From Melioribacteraceae bacterium (GTDB lineage Bacteria; Bacteroidota; Ignavibacteria; Ignavibacteriales; Melioribacteraceae): a DNA stretch of 64,000 bases. A program made the position numbers and the translations under genes. Within the stretch, counting starts at the first letter, position 1; each line of letters begins with the position of its first letter. Shown here piece after piece: positions 29,605 to 38,742 of this stretch. The notes under the pieces are model-generated. The model did no database searches. It had not been told where the DNA came from and saw only the letters and a program-made list of their open reading frames with translations. The stretch spans positions 62,001-126,000 of the forward strand of contig JAFGMI010000007.1 in the NCBI GenBank assembly GCA_016927595.1, read 5' to 3'.

Positions 29605-30579
29605 GTGAGAATGAATTCAATTACAGAAAATACTGACTACAAACTTGAACTAGCAAGTTCACCGCATATTCATTCACGATGGAATACCCGACAGGCAATG
29701 TGGATGGTTGTACTGGCATTGCTGCCTGCCGTTATTGCATCAGTTATTTTTTTCGGGATATACCAGATAGTAATAATTATTGTGTCGGTAGCTGCCTGTT
29801 TAGTCACTGAGGTATTGATTAAAAAAATAAGGAAAAGAAAAATAATTATAGACGACGGTAGTGCTGTAATTACAGGCTTGCTTCTGTCGCTAATTCTTCC
29901 GCCAAATTTTTCTCTTTCATCAACGGCTATCGGCGCTGTTATCGCAATCGGAATCGGCAAGGAGGTTTTTGGAGGAATCGGCTACAATATTTTTAATCCC
30001 GCTTTAGTCGGCAGAGCATTTTTGCAGGCTGCATTCCCGGTTCCGATGACCACATGGACACTGCCGGAAAATACAATAGATTCGTTGTCAAGTGCAACAC
30101 CGCTTGCAGCAATGAAGTTTGATAATGTTATTACAAAACCGTTAAATATGTTTCTCGGAAATATAGGCGGCTCCATTGGAGAAACAAGTGCACTGGCTAT
30201 CCTGATAGGAGGCTTATTCCTGATTGCGGCAGGAATTATAAACTGGAGGATTCCGACAGCAATGTTAACCGGTATGATTTTATTCAGCGGCATATTCTGG
30301 CTAATCGATCCGTTGAAGTACCCGGATCCGTTATTCCAGGTATTTGCGGGCGGATTTCTTTTCGGTTCTTTTTTCATGGCAACCGACTGGGTAACTTCTC
30401 CGTTAACTTCAAAAGGTATGTGGATTTACGGCATCTTGATTTCTTTAATGGTTGTGGCGATAAGACTCTTCGGCGGTCTTCCGGAAGGAGTGATGTACGC
30501 TATACTTTTTATGAATGCATTTGTACCAATGATTAATAAATTTACACGCCCCAGAGTTTTCGGTGAGGCAGCAAAATGA
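29605..30579 (+). CDS. rnfD: Rnf complex subunit D
   Basis: Polytopic protein with SSPHIHSRWNTRQAMWMVVLALLPA, YNIFNPALVGRAFL, SSATPLAA flavinylation-site-like motif, FFMATDWVTSPLTSKG. Confidence 0.95.
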   Translation: MRMNSITENTDYKLELASSPHIHSRWNTRQAMWMVVLALLPAVIASVIFFGIYQIVIIIVSVAACLVTEVLIKKIRKRKIIIDDGSAVITGLLLSLILPPNFSLSSTAIGAVIAIGIGKEVFGGIGYNIFNPALVGRAFLQAAFPVPMTTWTLPENTIDSLSSATPLAAMKFDNVITKPLNMFLGNIGGSIGETSALAILIGGLFLIAAGIINWRIPTAMLTGMILFSGIFWLIDPLKYPDPLFQVFAGGFLFGSFFMATDWVTSPLTSKGMWIYGILISLMVVAIRLFGGLPEGVMYAILFMNAFVPMINKFTRPRVFGEAAK

Positions 30580-31148
30580 ATACTGTAATTAAAATGATTG
30601 TAACATTGTCTTTTATAGGAATCGTCTCCGGAAGTATGTTGTCACAAATAGCCGGGTGGGCTGCTCCCAAAATAGAAATGCACCGGAAAGCGGACACGGA
30701 GAAAGCGATTTTTCTTGTCCAGCCAGAAGCAAAATCATACTCGAACATCGGTTCTGTCGATTTTGAATGCTACAAGGTTTTTATCGATTCTGTAAATCAG
30801 AAGTTTATTGGCTATGCTTTGCCGTACGAGGGAAACGGATTCCAGGGCAAGGTAAGATTAATGGTCGGCATCGACAGCAGTCTGAAAATAATTACAGGAC
30901 TGCAGGTGCTTGAGCAGGTTGAAACTCCGGGTCTTGGAACAAAGGTTACGGAGGAAGCTTTTACCGGACAATTTAATGGATTATTGTCCGTCCCTCAGGT
31001 AAACTGGGTTAAGGGTGTGCCGCCTGAGAAGAACAACGAGATTCAGGCAATAACAGGCGCTACTATATCTTCAAAAGCAGTTGTTAATATCATTAACGAC
31101 GGTTTGAAAAAACTCCGCAGATCAGTACAGTCAGGAGGCGGCGAATGA
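30576..31148 (+). CDS. rnfG: Rnf complex subunit G
   Basis: ETPGLGTKVTEEAF and EIQAITGATISSKAVV (FMN-attachment motif); 4-nt overlap with rnfD. Confidence 0.95.
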   Translation: MNTVIKMIVTLSFIGIVSGSMLSQIAGWAAPKIEMHRKADTEKAIFLVQPEAKSYSNIGSVDFECYKVFIDSVNQKFIGYALPYEGNGFQGKVRLMVGIDSSLKIITGLQVLEQVETPGLGTKVTEEAFTGQFNGLLSVPQVNWVKGVPPEKNNEIQAITGATISSKAVVNIINDGLKKLRRSVQSGGGE

Positions 31149-31828
31149 AAAAGGAAGTATCACTAATAAAAGAATTTACAAAAGGGCTTTGGGAAAATAA
31201 TGCCGTATTTAAACAAGTACTGGGAATGTGCCCTACTCTGGCTGTAACCGTCAGCGCTGTTAACGGAATAGCGATGGGTCTTGCAACAACATTCGTACTT
31301 GTTTTTTCAAGTCTTATAATTTCAACCATAAGAAAACTAATACCGGCACAGGTTAGGATTGCATCGTATATTGTTGTAATAGCAACATTTGTAACTATCG
31401 TAGATTTAATAATGAAAGCGCAGTTTCCGGATCTCAGCAAATCACTTGGTCCGTATATTCCGTTGATTGTTGTTAATTGTCTTATCCTGGGAAGACAGGA
31501 AGCGTTTTCTTCAAAAAATAATGTTGGAAGATCGGTATTGGATGCACTGGGAATGGGGACCGGATTTATACTGGCTTTATTTATGTTAGGAGGAATCAGA
31601 GAAATACTGGGGTCGCGTACTTTGCTCGGTATGCAGGTAATGCCGGGTGCTTATGAACCATGGCTTGTAATGATTCTTCCCGCAGGTGCTTTTTTAACAC
31701 TCGGACTTATTATGGGATATTTGAACAACATTACCGCGAGAAGAAAACAAGCTGCAAGAGATATCATCATCGAAAAATATTTACAGGATCGAAGTAGTGC
31801 TGTTTCAACTGAGGGAGGGAACCAATAA
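31145..31828 (+). CDS. rnfE: Rnf complex subunit E
   Basis: EFTKGLWENNAVFKQVLGMCPTLAVT, PLIVVNCLILGRQEAFSSKN. Confidence 0.95.
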   Translation: MKKEVSLIKEFTKGLWENNAVFKQVLGMCPTLAVTVSAVNGIAMGLATTFVLVFSSLIISTIRKLIPAQVRIASYIVVIATFVTIVDLIMKAQFPDLSKSLGPYIPLIVVNCLILGRQEAFSSKNNVGRSVLDALGMGTGFILALFMLGGIREILGSRTLLGMQVMPGAYEPWLVMILPAGAFLTLGLIMGYLNNITARRKQAARDIIIEKYLQDRSSAVSTEGGNQ

Positions 31829-32400
31829 TGGAACTGTTTCTAATTTTCTTCTCATCGGCAATAGTAAACAACTTCGTTCTTTCATACTTTCTTGGGATCT
31901 GTCCGTTTATCGGAGTATCAAATAAAATTTCGTCGGCATTCTCAATGGGGCTTGCAACAACCTTTGTTATGGTCATTACTTCCGTCGTAACTTGGTTGAT
32001 TTATCATTTAATACTTGTTCCGTCAGGACTCGAGTTTTTACAATATGTTTCATTCATTCTTGTTATAGCCTCACTTGTTCAGTTCGTTGAAATGTTTATT
32101 AAAAAAGTAAGCCAGCCTTTATACAGAGCACTTGGAATATTTTTACCGCTGATTACTACTAATTGCGCTATACTGGGATTGGCACTGTTTATTGTTTTAC
32201 GGGAGTACAATCTGATTGAAGGAATAATTTTCGGAGCCGGCGCCGGAGCAGGCTTTACACTGGCTATAACCATTATGGCAGGGATACGCGAGGAGCTTGA
32301 GCTGGCTGAAGTTCCTGAATCACTGCGGGGGGCGCCTATCACATTGATAGTTGCAGGAATACTTGCACTTGCATTTATGGGATTTTCAGGAATGCTTTAA
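31828..32400 (+). CDS. rnfA: Rnf complex subunit A
   Basis: IVNNFVLSYFLGICPFIGVSNK, LITTNCAILGLALF, GIREELELAEVPESLRGAPI. Confidence 0.96.
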   Translation: MELFLIFFSSAIVNNFVLSYFLGICPFIGVSNKISSAFSMGLATTFVMVITSVVTWLIYHLILVPSGLEFLQYVSFILVIASLVQFVEMFIKKVSQPLYRALGIFLPLITTNCAILGLALFIVLREYNLIEGIIFGAGAGAGFTLAITIMAGIREELELAEVPESLRGAPITLIVAGILALAFMGFSGML

Positions 32401-32456
32401 ATATAATATCGATGAAATTATTTTTCATCGCGCGTTTAAAAGGAGATAATAAATAA

Positions 32457-33296
32457 ATGGATACCGCTTTACTAATTGCGATTGCTACCATGGGTGGGCT
32501 TGGATTTATCTTCGCCGGCGGTTTGGCTATTGCTGATAAAAAATTAAGAGTTGAAGAGAATCCTTTGATCGGGAGAATAAATGATGTGCTGCCAGGTGCT
32601 AATTGCGGCGCCTGCGGAAAAGCCGGATGTTATGATTATGCGGTAAACATAGTTGAAGCAGGAGCTCCGGTAAATGGTTGCCCGGTAGGGGGTGAGGAAA
32701 CAGCCAGGCTGATTGCAGAGATAATGGGAGTAGATGTAGGTTCAACAGTTAAAATGGTACCGAGAATTTTATGCCGCGGGGGTAATATAGAAGCGGTAAA
32801 AAAAGCAGCAGGCTATAAAGGACCGATGAGCTGCAGCGTTATGGAAATTGTTTCGGGTGGTGATAAATTATGCTATTATGGCTGCCTTGGCGGCGGTGAT
32901 TGTGTGGAGGCTTGTACTTTCGGAGCAATGTTTATGAATGACGACGGCTTGCCGGAGGTGATAGAAGATTTGTGTACAGGCTGCAAAATGTGCGTGAATG
33001 CCTGCCCGAGAAATATTATTGAAATGCATCCCATCGACAGAAATGTATTCGTATTTTGTAAAAACCAGGACGATCCCAAAACATCAAAAAATGTTTGTTC
33101 CGTAGCCTGCATTGGATGCGGAATATGCGCAAGGAAATCGGAAGGCGGAATTGAAATGAACGGTTTTCTTCCAATAATAAGTTACGATAAACTTAAAGAG
33201 GAATTGATCCCCTTCGATAAATGCAGAACCGGTGCAATAGGATATTTGCGGGAACCCGTCGGGAAAGTATATACAGACAACGCTGAAACAAAATAA
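32457..33296 (+). CDS. rnfB: Rnf complex ferredoxin subunit B
   Basis: VLPGANCGACGKAGCYDYAVNIVEAGAPVNGCPVGG and multiple Fe-S motifs. Confidence 0.96.
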   Translation: MDTALLIAIATMGGLGFIFAGGLAIADKKLRVEENPLIGRINDVLPGANCGACGKAGCYDYAVNIVEAGAPVNGCPVGGEETARLIAEIMGVDVGSTVKMVPRILCRGGNIEAVKKAAGYKGPMSCSVMEIVSGGDKLCYYGCLGGGDCVEACTFGAMFMNDDGLPEVIEDLCTGCKMCVNACPRNIIEMHPIDRNVFVFCKNQDDPKTSKNVCSVACIGCGICARKSEGGIEMNGFLPIISYDKLKEELIPFDKCRTGAIGYLREPVGKVYTDNAETK

Positions 33297-33301
33297 TTGT
33301 A

Positions 33302-33763
33302 TTGCAAATGATAAACGAAGAGATTTCTGAAAGAGGAATTGTTGTAAAGAACGAAAACGGTATAGCCGAGGTCTTAATCAAGCCGGATAAGGAATGCGGG
33401 GAATGTACGGCTAAACTCTTCTGCAAGCCTGCTGAAAATAATAGTAGAATTTTCCGGATTCCCTACAAACATGAATTACTTCCGGGAGACGAGGTAAGCG
33501 TTTCTATTACCGGAAATTTACTGGTGAAAATATCATTGCTGCTCTATGGTATTCCTCTTTTAATTATTGTGTGTGTAGTTTCAGCGGGGATGAATTTAAT
33601 TGGTACGATGACCGAATTATTATCAATACTTTTATCCTTCGGGATAATAACTATATACTATGGTATACTATACACCCGGAACAAAAGAAACGGTTCGATA
33701 ACCAGTAATCTTAAAATTACTAAAATATATTCCGAACGTTCCGAGAATAAACTTACTCGTTAA
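33302..33763 (+). CDS. RseC/MucC-like SoxR-reducing-system protein
   Basis: ERGIVVKNENGIAEVLIKPDKECGECTAKLFCKPAENNS...LLPGDEVSVSI, then two TM helices; directly downstream of rnfB. Confidence 0.85.
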   Translation: MQMINEEISERGIVVKNENGIAEVLIKPDKECGECTAKLFCKPAENNSRIFRIPYKHELLPGDEVSVSITGNLLVKISLLLYGIPLLIIVCVVSAGMNLIGTMTELLSILLSFGIITIYYGILYTRNKRNGSITSNLKITKIYSERSENKLTR

Positions 33764-33797
33764 ACACAAAATGAACAGTTTCGTTGCCAGGCTGTAA

Positions 33798-35162
33798 TTA
33801 AAATTTAAGCCAGCTATTAATATATTTATTTACATCAAATTTTCTTTTACAACCGTTGTAATTCATATATCTGATCTTTCCAAATACAGGACGTTCGGTC
33901 CATGCACGGTCATGAATGCCCCCTATCGACCATGCAGCACCCACATAACCGTTCGGATCCCTACCGTCAAGCTGATACTTATCGTTTAAATAAATAGCAA
34001 CCGCCAGGGCTTCCTCAGGACTATTAGTCCATTCGAGAATTTTTTTTGCCCAGTACATCCTCATATATCCGTGCATCTTTCCCGAAGTAACCATTTGAAT
34101 CTGTGCAGCATTCCACAGATCATCATGCGTAGCAGCGTTCTCGAACTCTTCCCGCGTGTAGAGATACTCACGCTTGTCATTGCGGTGCTTATTCAACGTG
34201 TCTTTTGCCCATTCTTTAAAGCCTTCAAATGAGTCGTAATGCTCGTTGTAATAACAGTAATTATCGGACAATTCTCTTCTTACAATCAGTTCCTCGAGAA
34301 AACTACGCTGCGATTCCGGGTACTCTATAAATGCCTGAGTATCTAACGCTATTCTTTGAGCAGAGATTTGTCCGAAATGCAAATACGGTGACAGGTTCGA
34401 AACCGCATCCTTTGTTGGATCGTTACGTTCTGTATTATATGCATCTAGCTTATCATTTAAAAAAATCTGAAGCATTTCAAGAGCTGCCGCTTCTCCCGGT
34501 TTGATCCAATCGGCTTGTTTAATACTAAAATCTATCCTTAATGAATTTTGGGCTGTATTCCAGTCATTTTCTATTAATCTGTTCTTTTTATAACTTTGCT
34601 TTTCAATCAGAGGATAGTCACAAAGATATTCATCCACCAATCTGTTTATTTTTGGTCTTATTGTGTATGCAGCAAATTCTTCTTTCTCCGAAACCACCCA
34701 TGCCGGTATAATGTTATGCGCATCGACTGTAATAAACGGAATTGATACTTTTGATGATATTTTCTTTTTCCATCCGGTGATTATTTTCAATGGATTAAAA
34801 TCGGAAATAAGCATTCCTGCATTTAACTCTGACACGAAGTTCGGAATTTTCTCCTCCGGATTTCCGATCAGCAGTTTAAAGGGTATATTAAATTGTTCTA
34901 GACTATTTTGAACTTCCCTTAATCCTTTCAGCATGAAATCATAATGACGGAATGCAGCTTCAAGAAATTCGTTTACCAGGCAGAATGCTACTATCACATA
35001 AGTTTTATTTTTAACCGCCTGCTGCTGCGCATATATAAGAGCCCAGTTGTCATTTACCCGCTGGTCGCGTTGCATCCAGTATACGACAGGACCATTTTCA
35101 TAATTGCGATTGTTCTCACTTTTAATTCGTTTTTCGAGCATTATAAAATTCATCTGTGTCAC
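33798..35162 (-). CDS. phr: Class II deoxyribodipyrimidine photolyase
   Basis: VVYWMQRDQRVNDNWAL, LSPYLHFGQISAQRIAL, LEELIVRRELSDNYCYY, YLNDKYQLDGRDPNGYVGAAWSIGGIHDRAW. Confidence 0.93.
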   Translation of the reverse strand: MTQMNFIMLEKRIKSENNRNYENGPVVYWMQRDQRVNDNWALIYAQQQAVKNKTYVIVAFCLVNEFLEAAFRHYDFMLKGLREVQNSLEQFNIPFKLLIGNPEEKIPNFVSELNAGMLISDFNPLKIITGWKKKISSKVSIPFITVDAHNIIPAWVVSEKEEFAAYTIRPKINRLVDEYLCDYPLIEKQSYKKNRLIENDWNTAQNSLRIDFSIKQADWIKPGEAAALEMLQIFLNDKLDAYNTERNDPTKDAVSNLSPYLHFGQISAQRIALDTQAFIEYPESQRSFLEELIVRRELSDNYCYYNEHYDSFEGFKEWAKDTLNKHRNDKREYLYTREEFENAATHDDLWNAAQIQMVTSGKMHGYMRMYWAKKILEWTNSPEEALAVAIYLNDKYQLDGRDPNGYVGAAWSIGGIHDRAWTERPVFGKIRYMNYNGCKRKFDVNKYINSWLKF

Positions 35163-35253
35163 ATTAGGGAAGCAAATATAATTTAAAAAATAATCAGGTA
35201 CATTGATATGCGTTTAGAAATTACTTTGCGGGGGCGGGAAGAATAAGTACCGG

Positions 35254-36672
35254 CTAAGCTGCGCCAAGTTCAATTTTATTCTTTAAGCCATCAATAATAT
35301 CCTTGATATGTAAATCCTGACCCAGCATTTCGTCAACCGTATTATAAGCGTGTATGACCGTAGAATGATCTCTGCCGCCGAAATGCAGTCCTATTGTTTT
35401 AAGAGACGATTTTGTAAGCTTTTTCGAAAGATACATTGCAACCTGTCTTGCCAATACAACTTCTTTCTTTCTGTTCTTCTCGCGAACTTTGTTTTCATCA
35501 ACCCTAAAATGATTGCATACAATCTGTGTAATATACTCTATTGATATGTTAACCTGTCTCGTTGTCGAGATTTCATTTACGGTTTTCTTTGCAAGATTAA
35601 GGTCAATTTCTTTTTCGCTCAGCGATGAACTTGCCAGCAGTTTTATGAGGCAGCCTTCAAGTTCTCTTATATTGCTTGTAATATTCAATGCAATAAACTC
35701 GAGAATTTCGTTGGATATTTCTATTCCGTAGCTGTTTGCTTTATTTTTCAATATCGCTATACGTGTTTCAAAATCAGGCGGCTGAATGTCTGCTGCCAGA
35801 CCCCACTGGAAACGCGATATTAATCTTTCATTCAACCCCTTAAGATCTTTCGGAGGTTTATCGGAGGAAAGTATAATTTGTTTTCCTGACTGATGCAGCG
35901 TGTTAAATATATGGAAAAACAAATCCTGAGTTTTTTCTTTTCCTATCAGAAACTGTATATCATCAATAATAAGGACATCCATATTCTTATAAAAGTTTGA
36001 AAATTCGTTTACAGTATTGTTCTGTATAGCATCAACGAACTCAACCGTAAAATGTTCACTCGAGAGGTAAATAACTTTCTTTGAAGGAAACTTTTCAATT
36101 ATTCTGTTGCCAATAGCCTGAATTAGATGCGTTTTACCCAGCCCTACACCGCCGTATATGAAAAACGGATTGAATGAAGTTTCACCGGGATTTTCACTTA
36201 TTGCATAGGAAGCTGCTCTGGCAAGCTGATTCCCTTCTCCTTTAATAAAATTTTCGAACTTATACCTGGGATTAAGATAATTTTCAAAGTCCTGTTTGTC
36301 CTCAGTAACTGCAGCTTTCAATTCCTCTTTGGGTTGATTAAACAGAGTCGGTTCATCTTCATTAATTTCCGGTTCGCTTTCTTCTACAATTACATAAACC
36401 AGTTCACCTTCGGGTCCAAGAACCTGATTAATTGTCCTATTGATTAATGTATTATAATGTTCATCAATCCATTCAACAAAAAAGTTGTTGGGCACCTGAA
36501 TCTTTAAGGAGTTATCCGTATACTCAACAGGTTTTATCGGTAGAAACCATGTGTTGTATGTTAAGGGAGGTACATTACCTTTAATAAATTCGAGACATTG
36601 CTTCCAAACTTTATTATGCTCTGTTTCAGTTACATCAACAGTAAAGGAATCCTTCATTTTATAGTTATCCAC
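35254..36672 (-). CDS. dnaA: Chromosomal replication initiator DnaA
   Basis: FFIYGGVGLGKTHLIQAIGN, DVLIIDDIQFLIGKEKTQDLFFHIFN, C-terminal FGGRDHSTVIHAYNTV. GTG start at 36672 or ATG at 36657. Confidence 0.98.
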   Translation of the reverse strand: MDNYKMKDSFTVDVTETEHNKVWKQCLEFIKGNVPPLTYNTWFLPIKPVEYTDNSLKIQVPNNFFVEWIDEHYNTLINRTINQVLGPEGELVYVIVEESEPEINEDEPTLFNQPKEELKAAVTEDKQDFENYLNPRYKFENFIKGEGNQLARAASYAISENPGETSFNPFFIYGGVGLGKTHLIQAIGNRIIEKFPSKKVIYLSSEHFTVEFVDAIQNNTVNEFSNFYKNMDVLIIDDIQFLIGKEKTQDLFFHIFNTLHQSGKQIILSSDKPPKDLKGLNERLISRFQWGLAADIQPPDFETRIAILKNKANSYGIEISNEILEFIALNITSNIRELEGCLIKLLASSSLSEKEIDLNLAKKTVNEISTTRQVNISIEYITQIVCNHFRVDENKVREKNRKKEVVLARQVAMYLSKKLTKSSLKTIGLHFGGRDHSTVIHAYNTVDEMLGQDLHIKDIIDGLKNKIELGAA

Positions 36673-37163
36673 AAATTAAGAGTTCTGAAAATGCAGGAGT
36701 TTTAATTAGTTTTTATTTCCATTTAAAAAATCAAGAACAATTTTTCCACAATTTATCAACATTAAGTATTTTTTTTAAGTTGTTATATATAAACGACTTA
36801 GAGAATCTGTTTAAATTCTTGTAAACAGACATGCTGTGTTTATTATATATCCAACAATAATTAAAAGAGCGTGAAACGTTTCACAAAAAAAGTTTATTAA
36901 CAAGTTATCAACATGGCTTTTGCATTTCTGAAGCGGGATGAAAATATGATTATTTCTGCTGTTGCGCAAATTAAATATTACAATTTTTTATAAGTTGTTA
37001 ATAAACATAGAGATAAATTTTTATCCTAATAACTACCTTTATTAGTTGCAGACAGATTTAAAAAATATTTTTATTTATGATGGCTTTACATGTAAATTGA
37101 TCTTTAAATTCGGCTCAGGTACATGTAAATTTATTCAACAAAAACTAAATAATATTCCGGACG
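36665..37163. other. oriC: Candidate oriC (dnaA-adjacent AT-rich region with DnaA-box-like 9-mers)
   Basis: TTATCCACA 36665-36673, TTTTCCACA 36742-36750, TTATCAACA 36753-36761 and 36905-36913, weak TTATTAACA 36894-36902, in a ~490 bp AT-rich gap between divergent dnaA and asparaginase. Confidence 0.7.
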
Positions 37164-38138
37164 ATGAAGAACATACTAATCATTTTTTGCGGTGGTACCT
37201 TTTCAATGAAAATCGATAAAGAAACGGGCGGCGCTGTACCTCATTATCATGGTGATGAATTATTAAAACTGATCCCAGGTATTAATGAAATTGCAAATAT
37301 TTCTATGTACGAGTTCGGCATGTATCCCGGTCCGCATATGACCCCTGAACTTATGATGGAACTATCGAAGAAAGTAAAGGAATTTATAAATCGGGATGAT
37401 GTTGACGGGATAGTAATTACTCACGGCACCGATACTCTTGAGGAAACAGCCTATCTGCTTGATTTAACAATCAAAACTTATAAACCAATTGTTGTAATCG
37501 GTGCGATGAAAACAAGCTCTGAACCCGATTGGGATGGACCGAAAAATCTGACTGATGCTATACATATTATAAATAACAAAAACAGTGAAAACCTTGGTGT
37601 GCTCGTTTGTCTGAACGGTGAGATAAACGCAGCGAGCGAAGTTACAAAAACACATACTGAAGATATCGAGACATTTCATAGTCTTGATTTCGGAGCCTTG
37701 GGATTTGTTGACAGAGATGTAGTATTTTTTAACCGCGCTCCGAGAAAACTCGAGGCTATTGAAACAAATGAGATTAATTCCAATGTGCATCTGATTAAAG
37801 TATATGCGGGGATGGACGAAAAGTATTTTATTTATGCCGCCGATCAGGGAATTGACGGCTTGGTTATAGAAGCTATGGGTGTGGGAAATGTGCCGCCTAA
37901 GGCATTCGAAGGTATTAAGTATGTTGTTTCAAAAAATATACCTGTAGTTCTGGTTTCACGCTGCCCTGCGGGTGAAACCCTCGACATATACGGTTACCCC
38001 GGTGCAGGCAAGTGGCTTAAAAAAGCCGGCGTAATATTTACCGATTATCTGAATGGACAAAAAGCCAGAATAAAATTAATGCTTTGTCTGGGATTGACAA
38101 AAGACATTAAACGACTCAGGGAATTAATAGAAGAATAA
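37164..38138 (+). CDS. Type I-like L-asparaginase
   Basis: IIFCGGTFSMKIDKETGG, DGIVITHGTDTLEETAYLLDL, VIGAMKTSSEPDWDGPKNL, GVGNVPP. Confidence 0.92.
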   Translation: MKNILIIFCGGTFSMKIDKETGGAVPHYHGDELLKLIPGINEIANISMYEFGMYPGPHMTPELMMELSKKVKEFINRDDVDGIVITHGTDTLEETAYLLDLTIKTYKPIVVIGAMKTSSEPDWDGPKNLTDAIHIINNKNSENLGVLVCLNGEINAASEVTKTHTEDIETFHSLDFGALGFVDRDVVFFNRAPRKLEAIETNEINSNVHLIKVYAGMDEKYFIYAADQGIDGLVIEAMGVGNVPPKAFEGIKYVVSKNIPVVLVSRCPAGETLDIYGYPGAGKWLKKAGVIFTDYLNGQKARIKLMLCLGLTKDIKRLRELIEE

Positions 38139-38139
38139 A

Positions 38140-38664
38140 TTGAATATAAGCAATGATTTTAAAAAATGGACCGGTTCAATTCTGCTATTACCTGTTGCTG
38201 CTTTTCTCCTGATAAATAACGGCAGATTTATTCCAATACTAGATCACGTGAATTTGCTTTTTCATGAAGGGGGACACGGAGTATTTAAGTTTTTCGGAAA
38301 GTTTATATATACCCTCGGCGGTTCTTTAATGCAGATCATAATTCCTTCACTCTTTATTTTTTACTTCCTAAAAACCCGCAGATTTTTCGCTCTTCAATTG
38401 TCAATCCTTTATCTCGCAGAAAACCTGCTTAACATAAGCGTTTATGCCGGAGACGCCGTCGCCCGTAAATTACCTCTGCTCGGAGGTAATAAAGTATACC
38501 ACGACTGGAACTATCTGCTTGCGGAACTGGGCATTCTCCAATACGACCAAAGTGTGAAATTATTTTTCTTTATTCTCGCTCTTGTTGCTATAATTGTCGC
38601 ACTTTTAGTGCCTTTTTTTCAAAGAGAATATCAAAAAGCTGAGATTGAATTAGATATTAGGTAA
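38140..38664 (+). CDS. Multi-TM protein with an HExxH motif (HEGGH), function unknown
   Basis: Several TM segments; ILDHVNLLFHEGGHGVFKFFGKFIYTLGGSLMQIIIPSLF. TTG start. Confidence 0.6.
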   Translation: MNISNDFKKWTGSILLLPVAAFLLINNGRFIPILDHVNLLFHEGGHGVFKFFGKFIYTLGGSLMQIIIPSLFIFYFLKTRRFFALQLSILYLAENLLNISVYAGDAVARKLPLLGGNKVYHDWNYLLAELGILQYDQSVKLFFFILALVAIIVALLVPFFQREYQKAEIELDIR

Positions 38665-38742
38665 ACCGCCAAAACCTTTATTCTATTATTTATTTGCTTT
38701 AATTTTGAAAGTATCGATTAAACAAGAATTACCGGGGATGTA

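Noticed and set aside
29982-30377. 131-aa minus-strand ORF and neighbouring antisense ORFs across rnf genes
   Set aside because: Antisense to strongly supported rnfD/G/E/A; no motif.
36871-36884. Calling the palindrome a canonical parS site
   Set aside because: Half-sites are in the opposite order to TGTTTCACGTGAAACA; only reported as parS-like.
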